Origin: Alphaproteobacteria bacterium | GTDB lineage: Bacteria > Pseudomonadota > Alphaproteobacteria > TMED109 | DNA: 47,833 nt | Assembly: GCA_022824395.1 (NCBI GenBank) | Contig: JAJDZX010000010.1 | Location: forward strand, 1 to 47,833 | Direction: 5' to 3' | Shown here: one piece after another, positions 1-8,209 of the stretch | Position numbering within the stretch: the first letter of the stretch is position 1 | Layout of the letters: each line of letters opens with the position of its first letter | Program-made: the position numbers and the translations under genes | Notes under the pieces: model-generated | Told to the model about the DNA's origin: nothing | The model's input: only the letters and a program-made list of their open reading frames with translations | Databases searched by the model: none

Positions 1-58
1 TTTCGAAGCGCTTCCCGCCACGCCTATACTTCGCCCGAGCGGCCTTGGTCCAAGCCAT
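1..58 (-). CDS. IS5-family transposase, N-terminal fragment (partial)
   Basis: The minus strand opens with ATG at 58 and reads MAWTKAARAKYRRGGKRFE before leaving the window. This is the typical start of IS5-family DDE transposases (MAWT...RxxYxRxGxRY...). A GGAGG ribosome site lies about 7 bases upstream. Only 19 residues are present, so no catalytic residue is visible. The matching C-terminal part of such a protein occurs at the right edge in the same orientation, so the two could be ends of one element across a circular or assembly junction, or two separate copies. Confidence 0.6.
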   Translation of the reverse strand, partial: MAWTKAARAKYRRGGKRFE

Positions 59-116
59 GGCATCCTCCAGATGTAGTCGTCAAACCACATCGTAGGATCA
101 AGGACTGGGGCCGCTC
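1..116 (-). mobile_element. 5' end of an IS5-family insertion sequence, cut by the window edge
   Basis: The minus strand carries the start of a transposase gene preceded by a GGAGG ribosome site, and an IS terminus appears to lie at about 116 (minus strand GAGCGGCCCC reading inward). The resident ATPase reading frame loses family character exactly there. The sequence near 47692 (GAGAGGCTGAATC on the plus strand) is an imperfect match to this end, as expected for the opposite terminus of a related element. The terminus position is inferred from the junction and not from an alignment. Confidence 0.6.
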
Positions 117-1469
117 AATAGTTTTCGCACAGGCTCTCAGGGATTCGAGCGGGGGGCTGGCGGGCCGATCGCTATCGAACCGGTCGAAGAGGGCGATCCC
201 CTTCAGGCCTTGGAACGCCTCCCGAAGTCCATGGAAGTGATGCGCAGCAGTGCTCGGGCTGTTCCCGACGTAGTGCACGAACGGGCGCTCCAGCGCCTTG
301 ATCGCACCAAGATGCCGCAACCGCCGTGCCAGTGCCTGCAGGATCGTGAGGTCGGTGGAGCCCTCCAGGTAAAGGACCCAGCCGGTCTGCGTGGCCTGGT
401 AGTACTGGTCAAAACCGATCTCCGCCAGCGCCTTCCGGACCTGGCTGCGCCGGCTGCCAAGACGGTGGGGTTGGCCGACAAACGCGATGACGAGGTCCCG
501 GTCCGCGGCTTCGTTGAGCAGCACTTCGGAATGACTGGCCGCGATGATTTGGCTGCCCTGCTCGTTCGCCACTCTTGAAATCAGCGAGTAGATCTCACGC
601 TGGCGGAGGATTTCGAGGTGGGTGTCGGGTGCGTCCAGCAACATCACCGCACCCGGATTAGCGTACATGTAGGCGAGAATGAGCAGCGTTTGCTGCAATC
701 CGCGGCCGCTCGACGAGAGATCCAGCGAGGACCCATGCTCCTGGTATCCCATCGTGATCTCGCCACGCTCCTCGATATACCGCGGGTCGTCCAGTCGGGC
801 CCCGAAGAGGCTCTCGATTCGTTCAACCAGTGACGCCCACTGCAGCGGGCTGTCGTTCACGATTCGGAAGCAAAGATTGCGGAGCACCTCCGCCGTGCGT
901 CCCTCGCCGATCCGCACGTTCACGGCGCCGGGGTCCAGTCGGATCTCGGTCACGGCAAGGCCCGACATGGGCGGCAGGAAAGCCATGTCTACCGAAGCCG
1001 CCTCGTCCGGGATTGGCATGCGTTGCGGGTGCCTGTCATCGCCAAGTCGCAGCGGACGGCAATAGAACGATTCTTCGTTCGCGTAGTCGAATTCGAGACC
1101 GCAGGACCAAGCGCGATCTTCGCTGACCCCGTCGACGAGCAGGTCGATACGCACGTTCGACGTCTGCTGACGTCCTTCGACTCGGCGCATATCCCGCGTG
1201 TGGAGCCCGCGCCACAGCAGTGCGGCCCCTGGGTGCGGAATTGCCAGCAAGTCGCGTCGGTTAACCGTCACTCCGGGACGTTTGCCGGATGCGCTTTTAT
1301 TGCCGCGCTTTTCCTTCCAGCGCTTGACGCCGATGTCCCAGAGGGCCAGCGCCTGCATGGCGGATGTCTTGCCGGAGTTGTTCGGGCCGATAAAGACCAC
1401 GGGGTTGCCGAGCTCTATTTCGGCTTTTTCGAACCGCTTGAAGTTGCGGATAGTGAGCTTGGTTAGCAT
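24..1469 (-). CDS. OLD/RecF-like AAA ATPase with TOPRIM-like C-terminus, 3' end replaced by an IS
   Basis: The protein starts as an SMC/RecF/OLD-type ATPase: a 'KLTIRNFKRF' first strand, a Walker A (GPNNSGKTS, residues 28-36), a signature-like SSSGRGLQQ segment and a Walker B LLDAPDTHLE followed by ASHSE. The C-terminal third has TOPRIM-like features: LYLEGSTD with a candidate catalytic Glu, then LFDRFDSD. OLD-family proteins are nucleases often used in phage defence. The frame stays open to 24, but the last about 30 residues (after codon 451, near position 116) have no family character and read through the IS5-type terminus. The native 3' end is therefore missing and the TOPRIM domain is probably incomplete. 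It stands alone, without a recognisable GajB-type helicase partner. Confidence 0.75.
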   Translation of the reverse strand: MLTKLTIRNFKRFEKAEIELGNPVVFIGPNNSGKTSAMQALALWDIGVKRWKEKRGNKSASGKRPGVTVNRRDLLAIPHPGAALLWRGLHTRDMRRVEGRQQTSNVRIDLLVDGVSEDRAWSCGLEFDYANEESFYCRPLRLGDDRHPQRMPIPDEAASVDMAFLPPMSGLAVTEIRLDPGAVNVRIGEGRTAEVLRNLCFRIVNDSPLQWASLVERIESLFGARLDDPRYIEERGEITMGYQEHGSSLDLSSSGRGLQQTLLILAYMYANPGAVMLLDAPDTHLEILRQREIYSLISRVANEQGSQIIAASHSEVLLNEAADRDLVIAFVGQPHRLGSRRSQVRKALAEIGFDQYYQATQTGWVLYLEGSTDLTILQALARRLRHLGAIKALERPFVHYVGNSPSTAAHHFHGLREAFQGLKGIALFDRFDSDRPASPPLESLRACAKTIERPQSLILRCGLTTTSGGCHGLDQGRSGEV

Positions 1470-1589
1470 CGGCTGATCGTGGCACGGACGCGGACGGAAC
1501 CAGCCGCGCAGCTATCATATTGGGCCCTACATGCGTTTAGGGGCAGGCCTTGTTGGGACGGCATGGAGGTGCCGTCTCGGCATCCCATG

Positions 1590-1767
1590 CACGCTCCGAG
1601 CGGGCCTTGCCGGACGACATGAGTCTGCCGGGTTCCGGCTGCATCCGCTCGAGGGTGCGTGCGCGGGATTCCAGGCGGCGACGGTCTCCGCTCCATCTGA
1701 CGCGTGATCTTCCGCTTCGAGGACGGCCACGCCGCTGATGGCGACTACCTTGACAACCACTTGGGAG
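1590..1767 (+). pseudogene. higB: Decayed HigB-type toxin remnant
   Basis: Pieces of a HigB/RelE-fold toxin are readable in three consecutive frames. The first is ALPDDMSLPG (about 1600-1633). The second is GFRLHPLEGA with a following ATVSAPSDA (about 1636-1698). The third is [20 protein letters not shown] (about 1701-1760). In intact HigB toxins these form one stretch (E/DDM..PG-FRLHPLKG...W.I.F.F.DG.AY...Y.DYH). At least two frameshifts separate them, and no start codon region is preserved. It lies directly upstream of higA, as in normal higBA operons. What is visible is the remnant order; loss of function is inferred from the frameshifts. Confidence 0.7.
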
Positions 1768-1776
1768 GACGCAGCC

Positions 1777-2031
1777 ATGCTCATGCACGACCCGCCCCAT
1801 CCCGGCGCGTTGATCCGGCGCCAGTGCCTCGAGCCTCTCGGCCTGACGGTGACCGAGGCCGCGAAGAGCCTCGCGGTCTCGCGCAACACGCTTTCAATGC
1901 TGCTCGAGGGCCGCCTCGGCATCTCCCCCGAGATGGCGATCCGGCTGTCCGAGGCGTTCGGCGGCAGCGCCGAGAGCTGGCTGACACAGCAGATGCAGCA
2001 CGATCTCTGGCACGCGCGGCAGAACCGGTAG
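1777..2031 (+). CDS. higA: HigA-family antitoxin (Xre HTH)
   Basis: This 84-residue protein begins [20 protein letters not shown], the classic HigA (VapI) N-terminus, followed by a helix-turn-helix ([23 protein letters not shown]) and the family ending [25 protein letters not shown]. HigA binds and neutralises the HigB mRNA interferase and represses its own operon. ATG 1777 is preferred over the upstream ATG at 1738 because GGGAGG sits 8 bases before it and the family starts near MHxPPHPG. Its toxin is broken upstream, so this is an orphan antitoxin that may still act as a DNA-binding repressor or block other HigB toxins. Confidence 0.85.
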   Translation: MLMHDPPHPGALIRRQCLEPLGLTVTEAAKSLAVSRNTLSMLLEGRLGISPEMAIRLSEAFGGSAESWLTQQMQHDLWHARQNR

Positions 2032-2242
2032 GGCATCCCGATCCGCCGGTTCGCCGCCGCCTGACCCGGCGCCTCCGTGAGCATCTGCGGCCGAACCGGG
2101 AACCGCGGTTCTCCCAAGACATAGTACGGGACGCCCTGCTGCGTTCGGGGTCACACCCCGCGCGCACGTTACTTCTGGCTATTCACGCCCGCGGAAGCCG
2201 GTTGCGAGGTCGCGATGATGGCGACCGAGCCGCATCGTCCCT

Positions 2243-3676
2243 TTACAGGTCCGCCAAGGCCTCCTCGCCGAGGTCCGAGGACGCCTCCAGCGTCCTCCGC
2301 ACGTCGTCCCAGGTCGTGGTGTGGTTCAGAATGCACATCCGCAGCGAAAAAACCCCCTTGAGGGATGTGGATGAGAAAAAAGCCAGGTCATCCCAGAACA
2401 CGCGCGCCAGCACGGTCCGGTTGATCTTCTCCAGGGTTTCCTCGCTGCAGTCCCGGCCGGCGGGATTCACCCGGAAGCACACGATCCCGAGCGACACCGG
2501 AGCCATCAATTCGAGCACCGGGCTGTCGTCGACGTAGGCTGCGGCCCGGTGCGCCAGGTCCAGCCCGTTCTGGACCGCGGCCCGGAACCTCGCCATGCCA
2601 AATGTCCGCACGGACATCCAGATCTTCAGTGCACGCGCCTGCCGGCTCAACTGCTGGCCTCGGTCGGCGAAATTGGGGTGGTTCTTGCCCCACACCGTGT
2701 CCTGCAGGACGTCGTTGCCGATGGCGAATGCGTCCTCGAGGTGCTTCTTGTCCTTGAGGATGAGCGCGCCCGCCTCGTACGGTTGGAAGAACCACTTGTG
2801 CGCGTCCAGGCCCACGGAATCCGCCCGGTCGATGCCGTCGAGCAGTTCCTGGCCCCGCTCGGTGACCAGCGCGAATCCGCCGTACGCGGCGTCGGCGTGA
2901 AGCCAGATCCCTTCCTGCTCGCAGAAATCCGCAATAGCCGGCAGGGGATCGATCGAGCCCGTGCTGGCGGTACCCGCGTTCACGCACACGGCAACGGGCT
3001 GCAGTCCGTCGTCCCGGTCCCGGGCCACCTGGCGCGCCAACTCGCGCACGTCCATGCGGAAGTTCGCATCGGAAGGCACCACGCGAATGTGGTCCCGCCG
3101 CGCGCCGGCGATCAACGCGGCCCGCTTCAGGGCGCCGTGGCTCTGATCACTCATGTACACGACGGGCCGGTCCGGATGACCCGCGGCTTCGCGCGCTGCG
3201 ACAATGGCCTCGACGCTCGCCGCCGAGCCGCCGCTGGTCAGCAGCCCCCCGCCGGTTTCCGGATAGCCGATCCAGCGGCGCATCCAGTCGGTGACCACCA
3301 GCTCCAGCTGACCGGTCCCGCTCGACACCAGCCAGGTGCACGAGTTGATGTTGAACCCGGCGGCGAGAAAGTCCGCGATCACGCCCGGCCAGGTCGGTGA
3401 CGACGGAACGAAGCCGAAGAACCGCGGATGGTCCAGCCGCGCCGCAAACGGAAGAACCTCCTGCACCGCCAACGCGAGCACGTCCTCGGCGGGCAGGCCG
3501 GCCTCCGGCGGCGGACCGCCCAGCTGCCCCTCCAGCACGTTGCGAAATTCTCCATCCCAGGCCTTCTCGTTCCCGAGGCCGGTGATGCGTTCGACGAGGG
3601 CCTCCGTCGCCTTGGCCGCCAGTTGCCGCATGGCCTGCGGTGTCATCGTCAGATCGCCCGGTGCTGTTCCGTCCAT
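2243..3676 (-). CDS. PLP-dependent group II amino-acid decarboxylase
   Basis: A 477-residue member of the aromatic-L-amino-acid / glutamate decarboxylase family (fold type I). Visible landmarks are HPRFFGF near residue 83, the TSGGSAAS loop near 147, His180 (DQSHGALKRAA) that stacks on the cofactor, Asp262 (HADAAYGG) that contacts the pyridine nitrogen, and the Schiff-base Lys294 in LDAHKWFF. Substrate cannot be told from sequence; tryptophan, tyrosine, DOPA or related amino acids are typical. The frame is open 53 codons further upstream, but ATG 3676 has GGGGA upstream and the extension has no family character. It is divergent from the rhodanese gene, with no obvious pathway partner beside it. 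Confidence 0.85.
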   Translation of the reverse strand: MDGTAPGDLTMTPQAMRQLAAKATEALVERITGLGNEKAWDGEFRNVLEGQLGGPPPEAGLPAEDVLALAVQEVLPFAARLDHPRFFGFVPSSPTWPGVIADFLAAGFNINSCTWLVSSGTGQLELVVTDWMRRWIGYPETGGGLLTSGGSAASVEAIVAAREAAGHPDRPVVYMSDQSHGALKRAALIAGARRDHIRVVPSDANFRMDVRELARQVARDRDDGLQPVAVCVNAGTASTGSIDPLPAIADFCEQEGIWLHADAAYGGFALVTERGQELLDGIDRADSVGLDAHKWFFQPYEAGALILKDKKHLEDAFAIGNDVLQDTVWGKNHPNFADRGQQLSRQARALKIWMSVRTFGMARFRAAVQNGLDLAHRAAAYVDDSPVLELMAPVSLGIVCFRVNPAGRDCSEETLEKINRTVLARVFWDDLAFFSSTSLKGVFSLRMCILNHTTTWDDVRRTLEASSDLGEEALADL

Positions 3677-3942
3677 CGTCAATCCCCGATCACACTTCGC
3701 GATATCCCTGGACCGCCGGGACGACATAGCTGCGACCTGGACGACACCCGGATCCTCCAGCATGCCAGATCGCCACCTTGCACCCCATGCGAGATCCCCG
3801 GGACAAGGCACGTATACATAAACCCCTTTCGCCAAGGGCGAAACTGTCCCGGTCGGCGTTGGGCAGTCTCCGGTGAAGCCAGCCAGCCGCCAGATGCGGT
3901 ACGCTGCCCCGCGGCATCCACGTGCACAGGGGAGGCAGAGAC

Positions 3943-4356
3943 GTGCCCCAGACCATCACTCGCTCATTCAGGGACCTGGTTGCGGAGGCGGACGCGGCGG
4001 TCCGCACGCTTGACGTCAGCGAAGCGGTCGCGCTGCACGGGCGCGAGGATGTCGTCTTCATCGACCTGCGCGATATCCGCGAGGTGGCGCGGACCGGAAC
4101 CGTGGCCGGGGCGCACCACGTGCCGCGCGGGATGCTCGAGTTCTGGATCGACCCGGAAAGCCCGTACCACAAGCCGGTGTTCGCCGAGGACAAGACGTTC
4201 GTCTTCTACTGCGCCGGGGGATGGCGATCGGCGCTCGCGGCCAAGACTGCGCAGGACATGGGGCTCCGCCCGGTGGCCCACCTGCAGGGCGGGATGGAGG
4301 CCTGGATCGAGGCGGACGCGCCGGTCGACCCGCCGAAGGAGCGGAAGAGCCGCTGA
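3943..4356 (+). CDS. Rhodanese-like sulfurtransferase
   Basis: A single-domain rhodanese of 137 residues. The fold is recognisable from VVFIDLRDIREVARTGTVAGAHHVPRG, the active-site loop CAGGWRS with Cys90, and the closing LQGGMEAW motif. The protein would carry persulfide sulfur on Cys90, but its acceptor is unknown. GTG 3943 is chosen because GGGGAGG stands 7 bases upstream; an ATG at 3922 in the same frame would place the ribosome site inside the gene. A GC-rich hairpin follows the stop codon immediately. No export signal is visible, so it should be cytoplasmic. Confidence 0.85.
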   Translation: MPQTITRSFRDLVAEADAAVRTLDVSEAVALHGREDVVFIDLRDIREVARTGTVAGAHHVPRGMLEFWIDPESPYHKPVFAEDKTFVFYCAGGWRSALAAKTAQDMGLRPVAHLQGGMEAWIEADAPVDPPKERKSR

Positions 4357-4371
4357 CCGGGCGCTGCCCGG
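4357..4371 (+). terminator. Hairpin just after the rhodanese gene
   Basis: CCGGGC-GCT-GCCCGG forms a perfect 6-bp stem with a 3-base loop, starting one base after the stop codon. There is no T-run, so it is only a weak candidate for an intrinsic terminator. It sits between two convergent genes. Confidence 0.35.
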
Positions 4372-4482
4372 GTGACGGGCAATTGGCCGGCGCCGGCGTC
4401 CGCAGCGCGGCGGGAGGCGTCGTGAGGCGGGCTGCCCAAGGCTTGCGCGGAAGCGTGAACGCCGGGCCCGCCCGAGTAACCG

Positions 4483-6207
4483 TCAGGCGTTCGGCCTGCT
4501 GCCCTTGAGCCGGTCGAGCCAGATGCCGCTCAGGAACCAGGAGTAGGCCCAGGTCCCCACGAGAATCAGGGCAAAGGCGACCGCGATGTCGCGCGGGCTG
4601 CCGTCGAGGGAGAAAGCCGGTACGTAGCCGAAGATGAAGGGGGCCAGATAGAGGAACTTCGCGAACCTGAAGGCGGAGAAGGCGGTCTTCCACATGTTGG
4701 CCTTCGCGATGGCCGCGCCCGTGAAGGCCGCGATGCAGACCGGCGGCGTGACGTTCGAATCCTGTGACAGCCAGTAGACGATCATGTGGGCGGCGATGGG
4801 GTTCACGCCGAGTTCCGTGAGCGGGGGCACCGCGACCACCGCGGTGATGAGGTAGGCAGCGGTCACCGGCACACCCATGCCGAGGATCAGGGATGCGAGG
4901 GCGATCAGCAGGATGGTCAGCCAGAGCCTGCCGTCGGCCAGGGCGATCACGATGTCGGCGAAGGTGAGCACCAGGCCGCTGTAGGTGAGGACCCCGATGA
5001 TGATGCCGATCACGCCTACGGTGGCGCCGATCTTGAGGCTGTTCTGGGTGCCGGTGCGGGCGGCCACCAGGAAGCGCTTCGGGCCGATGCGGGTGTCCTT
5101 CCTGACCCAGCTCACGGCAAGGCAGGTGACGAGCCCCAGGATGGCGGAATAGCCGGGCGAGAACCCCGCCAGCATGAGCATGGTGATGACGACGAGCGGC
5201 AGGCTGTAGTACCAGCCGCGCCGGAAGATCGCGCCGGCCGATTGCGCCGATCGCTCTCCCCTGATGCCGTAGCGCTTCGCCTCGTAGTGCACCATCACGA
5301 ACACGCTGAAGAAGTAGATGATGGCCGGGCCGACGGCGACGAGCATGATGGTGGAGTAGGGAGCGCCCGTGAGCTCGGCCATGATGAAGCCGCCGGCGCC
5401 CATGATCGGCGGCAGGAACATCCCGCCGATCGAAGCCGCGGGTTCGATGCCGCCGGCCACATGGGGCTTGAAGCCGGCCTTCTTCATCATCGGGATGGTG
5501 AAGTTGCCCGTCGAGACGGTGTTGGCGATGGCGCTCCCGGAGATGGATCCGAAGAGGCCGCTCGCGATGACGGACACCTTGGCGGGGCCGCCCGTCCGGT
5601 GCCCGACCGCGGCCAGCGGGAAATCCACGAAGAAGCGCTGGGCCCCGCTCGCTTCGAGATAGGCTCCGAAGATGACGAAGAGGATCACGTACGTCGCCAG
5701 CACGTTGGCCATGATCCCGAACACACCGTCGCTCTTGTAGAAGATGCTGGTGCAGAGCTCGGGAAAGGTGTCCCCGGCGTGCGAGATGAGCTCCGGCGCG
5801 TACTCCCCGTAGACGCCGTAGATCAGCATGACGACGCTGAGCACGACGAAGACGTTGCCGACGACCCGGCGGGCCAGCTCGATCCCGAGCAGGACGCCCG
5901 CCACGGCGACCCACTGGTCGAGTTCCGTCTCGGCGCCGACCCGGTAATTGATGGCCTCGAAGTTCCACATCCAGTACCCGATGCAGGCGATGGAAGCGGC
6001 GATCAGCAGGTAGTCGCAGACCCTGCCCAGCCGGCTCCGGGACCGGTACAGGAGGAAGACGAGAACGTAGGTGATGACGACGTAGATGCCGCGGTGGAAC
6101 TGCGTCGCGGCCGGGTCGAGCACGGCCGCGTACGAGTAGAAGCCGACGAGGCCGAGCGACAGGCCGTCGAAGATCCACCGCTCGACTCGATTCAGTTCAT
6201 CGAACAT
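4483..6207 (-). CDS. TRAP transporter fused 4TM/12TM permease (TAXI type)
   Basis: A 574-residue polytopic membrane protein of the DctM/fused TRAP permease family. The N-terminal small-subunit-like part (about residues 1-110) is followed by the large-subunit domain with the hallmark stretch SVIASGLFGSISGSAIANTVSTG, then GGIEPAASIGGMFLPPIMGAGGF and a second DctM-type half (SQDSNVTPPVCIAAFTGAAIAKA). Such permeases work with a periplasmic TAXI binding protein in Na+-dependent uptake, usually of organic acids. The likely binding protein (14291-15274) is about 8 kb away instead of adjacent. The start at 6207 lies in a typical N-terminus (MFDELNRVERWIFDG). It is a single-gene unit on the minus strand. 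Confidence 0.85.
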   Translation of the reverse strand: MFDELNRVERWIFDGLSLGLVGFYSYAAVLDPAATQFHRGIYVVITYVLVFLLYRSRSRLGRVCDYLLIAASIACIGYWMWNFEAINYRVGAETELDQWVAVAGVLLGIELARRVVGNVFVVLSVVMLIYGVYGEYAPELISHAGDTFPELCTSIFYKSDGVFGIMANVLATYVILFVIFGAYLEASGAQRFFVDFPLAAVGHRTGGPAKVSVIASGLFGSISGSAIANTVSTGNFTIPMMKKAGFKPHVAGGIEPAASIGGMFLPPIMGAGGFIMAELTGAPYSTIMLVAVGPAIIYFFSVFVMVHYEAKRYGIRGERSAQSAGAIFRRGWYYSLPLVVITMLMLAGFSPGYSAILGLVTCLAVSWVRKDTRIGPKRFLVAARTGTQNSLKIGATVGVIGIIIGVLTYSGLVLTFADIVIALADGRLWLTILLIALASLILGMGVPVTAAYLITAVVAVPPLTELGVNPIAAHMIVYWLSQDSNVTPPVCIAAFTGAAIAKANMWKTAFSAFRFAKFLYLAPFIFGYVPAFSLDGSPRDIAVAFALILVGTWAYSWFLSGIWLDRLKGSRPNA

Positions 6208-6393
6208 CTTCCGGGCATTATGGTCAGGATCAGGTTGCTAGCCCGAACCACTCACCGTGGAGGCTGTACATGGGGCAGATACGCATGATATAGGTAGGAG
6301 AGTCAGAGCCTTACCGAGCCAGACGGAGCCGCCCCTAAATCGGGCTGGCAAGGCCCGTACCGACGGGGCGCAAAGCCTCGCCGGCACAATCCA

Positions 6394-6771
6394 GACTCCG
6401 ACGGCGCGGCCCGGGAGGTCTTACCAAGGTGTCTGACCGGTACGGCGCGGCCCCTGACCGGCAACGCGTTGTTTCTGGAGTATGAGGATGTCCTGTCGAG
6501 GGGGAAGTTGTTCGCCGCGGCACCAATCGGTCCAGAAGACCGGACGGCGCTGTTGGATGCCGTTCTTGGTGCCTGCCAGTGGATCAACATCTCGTATCTC
6601 TGGCGCCCGAACCTCCGGGACGAGTCCGACAACCACTTGGTCGAACTGGCGGTTGCGGGAAATGCAGCATGGATTTTGACGGGCACTACGAGGGATATGG
6701 AGGCGGGCGAGTTGGTTTTCGACGGTTTCCGTGTCGTGCCCCCGGGGGCCTGGCTGAAGGAGGACGACTGA
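6394..6771 (+). pseudogene. PIN-domain toxin (COG1569-like), 5' part lost
   Basis: From about 6394 the frame reads GAAREVLPRCLTG..RPL..NALFLEYEDVL, followed by RPNLRDESDNHLVELAVAG and TGTTRDM. These are the middle and end of a PIN endoribonuclease toxin (DESDNHLVELAVA carries the acidic residues). The expected opening LDTNVLVSAL..., with the first catalytic Asp, is absent. A candidate piece of it (TIQTPT) is readable in another frame just upstream, suggesting a frameshift plus loss of the 5' end. An internal ATG at 6469 would give only a 100-aa protein lacking the first catalytic residue. It precedes a small protein gene by one base, as toxin and antitoxin often do. Confidence 0.6.
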
Positions 6772-6772
6772 C

Positions 6773-7009
6773 GTGGCGACATTGACAATTCGGCTTCCCG
6801 ATGCGCATCGCGACCGGTTGGCGGCAATGGCGGCACGGCGTGGCCTGAGCCTGAATAAGCTGATGGAAGAGCTTGCGGTAAGGGCATTGGCCGAACACGA
6901 CACCGAAATGCGGTTTCTGATGCGTGCGGCGCGCGGTGATACCGGGCGCGGACTGAAGCTGCTTGAGGAACTCGACCGTCGGCACGCGGAAGCCGATAAG
7001 CGCAAGTGA
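6773..7009 (+). CDS. Small ribbon-helix-helix-type antitoxin partner of the PIN gene
   Basis: A 78-residue protein starting with GTG one base after the PIN gene stop. Its beginning (MATLTIRLPDAHRDRLAAMAARRGLSLNKLMEELAVRAL) is a ribbon-helix-helix pattern: a short strand (TLTIRLP), then two helices separated by a turn (GLSLNKLMEEL). The acidic, charged tail (EELDRRHAEADKRK) would serve as toxin-binding region. In this family the RHH protein represses the operon and blocks the PIN toxin. As the toxin is damaged, this antitoxin may be a survivor. Confidence 0.65.
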   Translation: MATLTIRLPDAHRDRLAAMAARRGLSLNKLMEELAVRALAEHDTEMRFLMRAARGDTGRGLKLLEELDRRHAEADKRK

Positions 7010-7263
7010 TGCGGTTGCCGGGGGCGCGGCCGTTGCCAACCCAGCGAGACTCTTTCCGGCAATCATTGGCGAGGTTCCCACCGTCGCCGCCGGCGCCTTG
7101 GAGGCGCGGCGGCGGGTCGGCGAGCTTGCCGCTGCTACACCACGCCGAGGGGCACAACCCCGCGCGGCGCCCGGCGGGGCGTGCAGGAGCGGGATGCGCG
7201 ATGTTCGAATGTTCAGCTGGCCGTGCGGCAGCGCTGCCTGATTGATGGACGCGCCGTTCGCGT

Positions 7264-7671
7264 TCACATGCCTCGGTCATGGAGGAACGTGTGCAGGCGG
7301 GCATCCTTCGTGCGGAAGTGCCCTCCGAACCACGTTTCCAGCTGCTCGCCCAGTTCCGCCTCGAACTCGGCATAGCTGCCTTCCTCGAACGCGTCCATGA
7401 TGTCCCTGATGTCGTCCAGCAGGGTTTCGTGGTCTTCCTTGTGGTCCGCGTACTCGTCGTATTCCAGTTCGCGCATCACCCGCTCCTCGAGGGCGAAATG
7501 CGCGGAGATACCGGCGTGGATCTCGCCGAGGAATTCGCCGACCGTCTCGCGCGTGGCCCCGCGGCCGAGCTGCGCATGGAGCTCGTTGATGAGCTCGATC
7601 AGCTCGCGGTGCTCGTGATCGACCGCCTCGATCCCGATTTCGAAGGCCTTGCGCCAGGCGATCAGCGCCAT
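7264..7671 (-). CDS. Bacteriohemerythrin (single domain)
   Basis: A 135-residue hemerythrin with all expected di-iron ligands in place: His19/His21 (VDHEH), His58 and Glu62 (HFALE), His77 and His81 (HKEDH), His118 and Asp123 (HFRTKD). The N-terminal W6 (IAWRKAFEIGI) is also typical. Bacteriohemerythrins bind O2 reversibly and can handle NO, delivering or sensing gas for membrane enzymes. The frame is open far upstream, but ATG 7671 gives the standard family start. It is the last gene of the minus-strand run that contains the heme-copper reductase, 37 bases after the preceding gene, which suggests it serves that complex. Confidence 0.85.
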   Translation of the reverse strand: MALIAWRKAFEIGIEAVDHEHRELIELINELHAQLGRGATRETVGEFLGEIHAGISAHFALEERVMRELEYDEYADHKEDHETLLDDIRDIMDAFEEGSYAEFEAELGEQLETWFGGHFRTKDARLHTFLHDRGM

Positions 7672-7708
7672 GGCGTCCTCCCCGGGGCTGTTCCGTGCAC
7701 GTCGCCGG

Positions 7709-8209
7709 TCATCGGATGCGGAATCCCTCGCCGCCGCGGAAATCGACGGCAACGCTTTGCCCGGCGGCAAACTCGACGGCCTTCCGGGCGACATGGTCAA
7801 ACCCTTCGCTCCGCCGGGAATCGCGCAGGCGGAGATCAAGGACGTGAGGGCCGGCGGGGAGGGCAAACCGCTCGTAGACGCGCGAGGGGCCGTCCCCGGC
7901 GAGCCCCGTCGGCGGCAGCAGCGCCTGGTAGAGCGGCACCCCGTCGAGGTCGATCTCGAAGCGCAGCTCCACCCGTTCACGCGGGCAGTCCAGCGTGGTC
8001 CGCATGTTGGCGGCCAATTCGGCAAGTTCCTCGCGCGTCCGTTTCCGGCACTCGACCTTCCGGTCCCCGCCGTGCGTGAAGCTCACCTTGAGCAGGGCCT
8101 CCCCCTCCGGGAAATGCCGAAAGGAGGGATTGCCCGAAAAGTACCCGACCACCGCGACAAAGGCGGCGAGCACGGCGGCCTGGCCCACGTAGCGGAGCAT
8201 TCTGGTCAC
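7709..8209 (-). CDS. Membrane-anchored periplasmic protein of unknown function
   Basis: 166 residues. An N-terminal hydrophobic segment (about residues 8-24, AAVLAAFVAVVGYFSG) looks like an uncleaved signal anchor, leaving about 140 residues in the periplasm. The rest is mostly beta-rich (VELRFEIDLDGVPLYQ, GPHVLDLRLRD, SVAVDFRGG) with a pair of Cys (ECRKR, LDCPRE) that might form a disulfide. I do not recognise a named family. The start overlaps the cytochrome b/ferredoxin gene by 4 bases, implying translational coupling and a role linked to that electron-transfer protein. Confidence 0.7.
   Translation of the reverse strand: MTRMLRYVGQAAVLAAFVAVVGYFSGNPSFRHFPEGEALLKVSFTHGGDRKVECRKRTREELAELAANMRTTLDCPRERVELRFEIDLDGVPLYQALLPPTGLAGDGPSRVYERFALPAGPHVLDLRLRDSRRSEGFDHVARKAVEFAAGQSVAVDFRGGEGFRIR

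Noticed and set aside
4058..6178. A 706-codon minus-strand frame across the permease and rhodanese genes
   Set aside because: It runs through two well-supported genes in another frame, with Arg/Pro-rich composition typical of a shadow.
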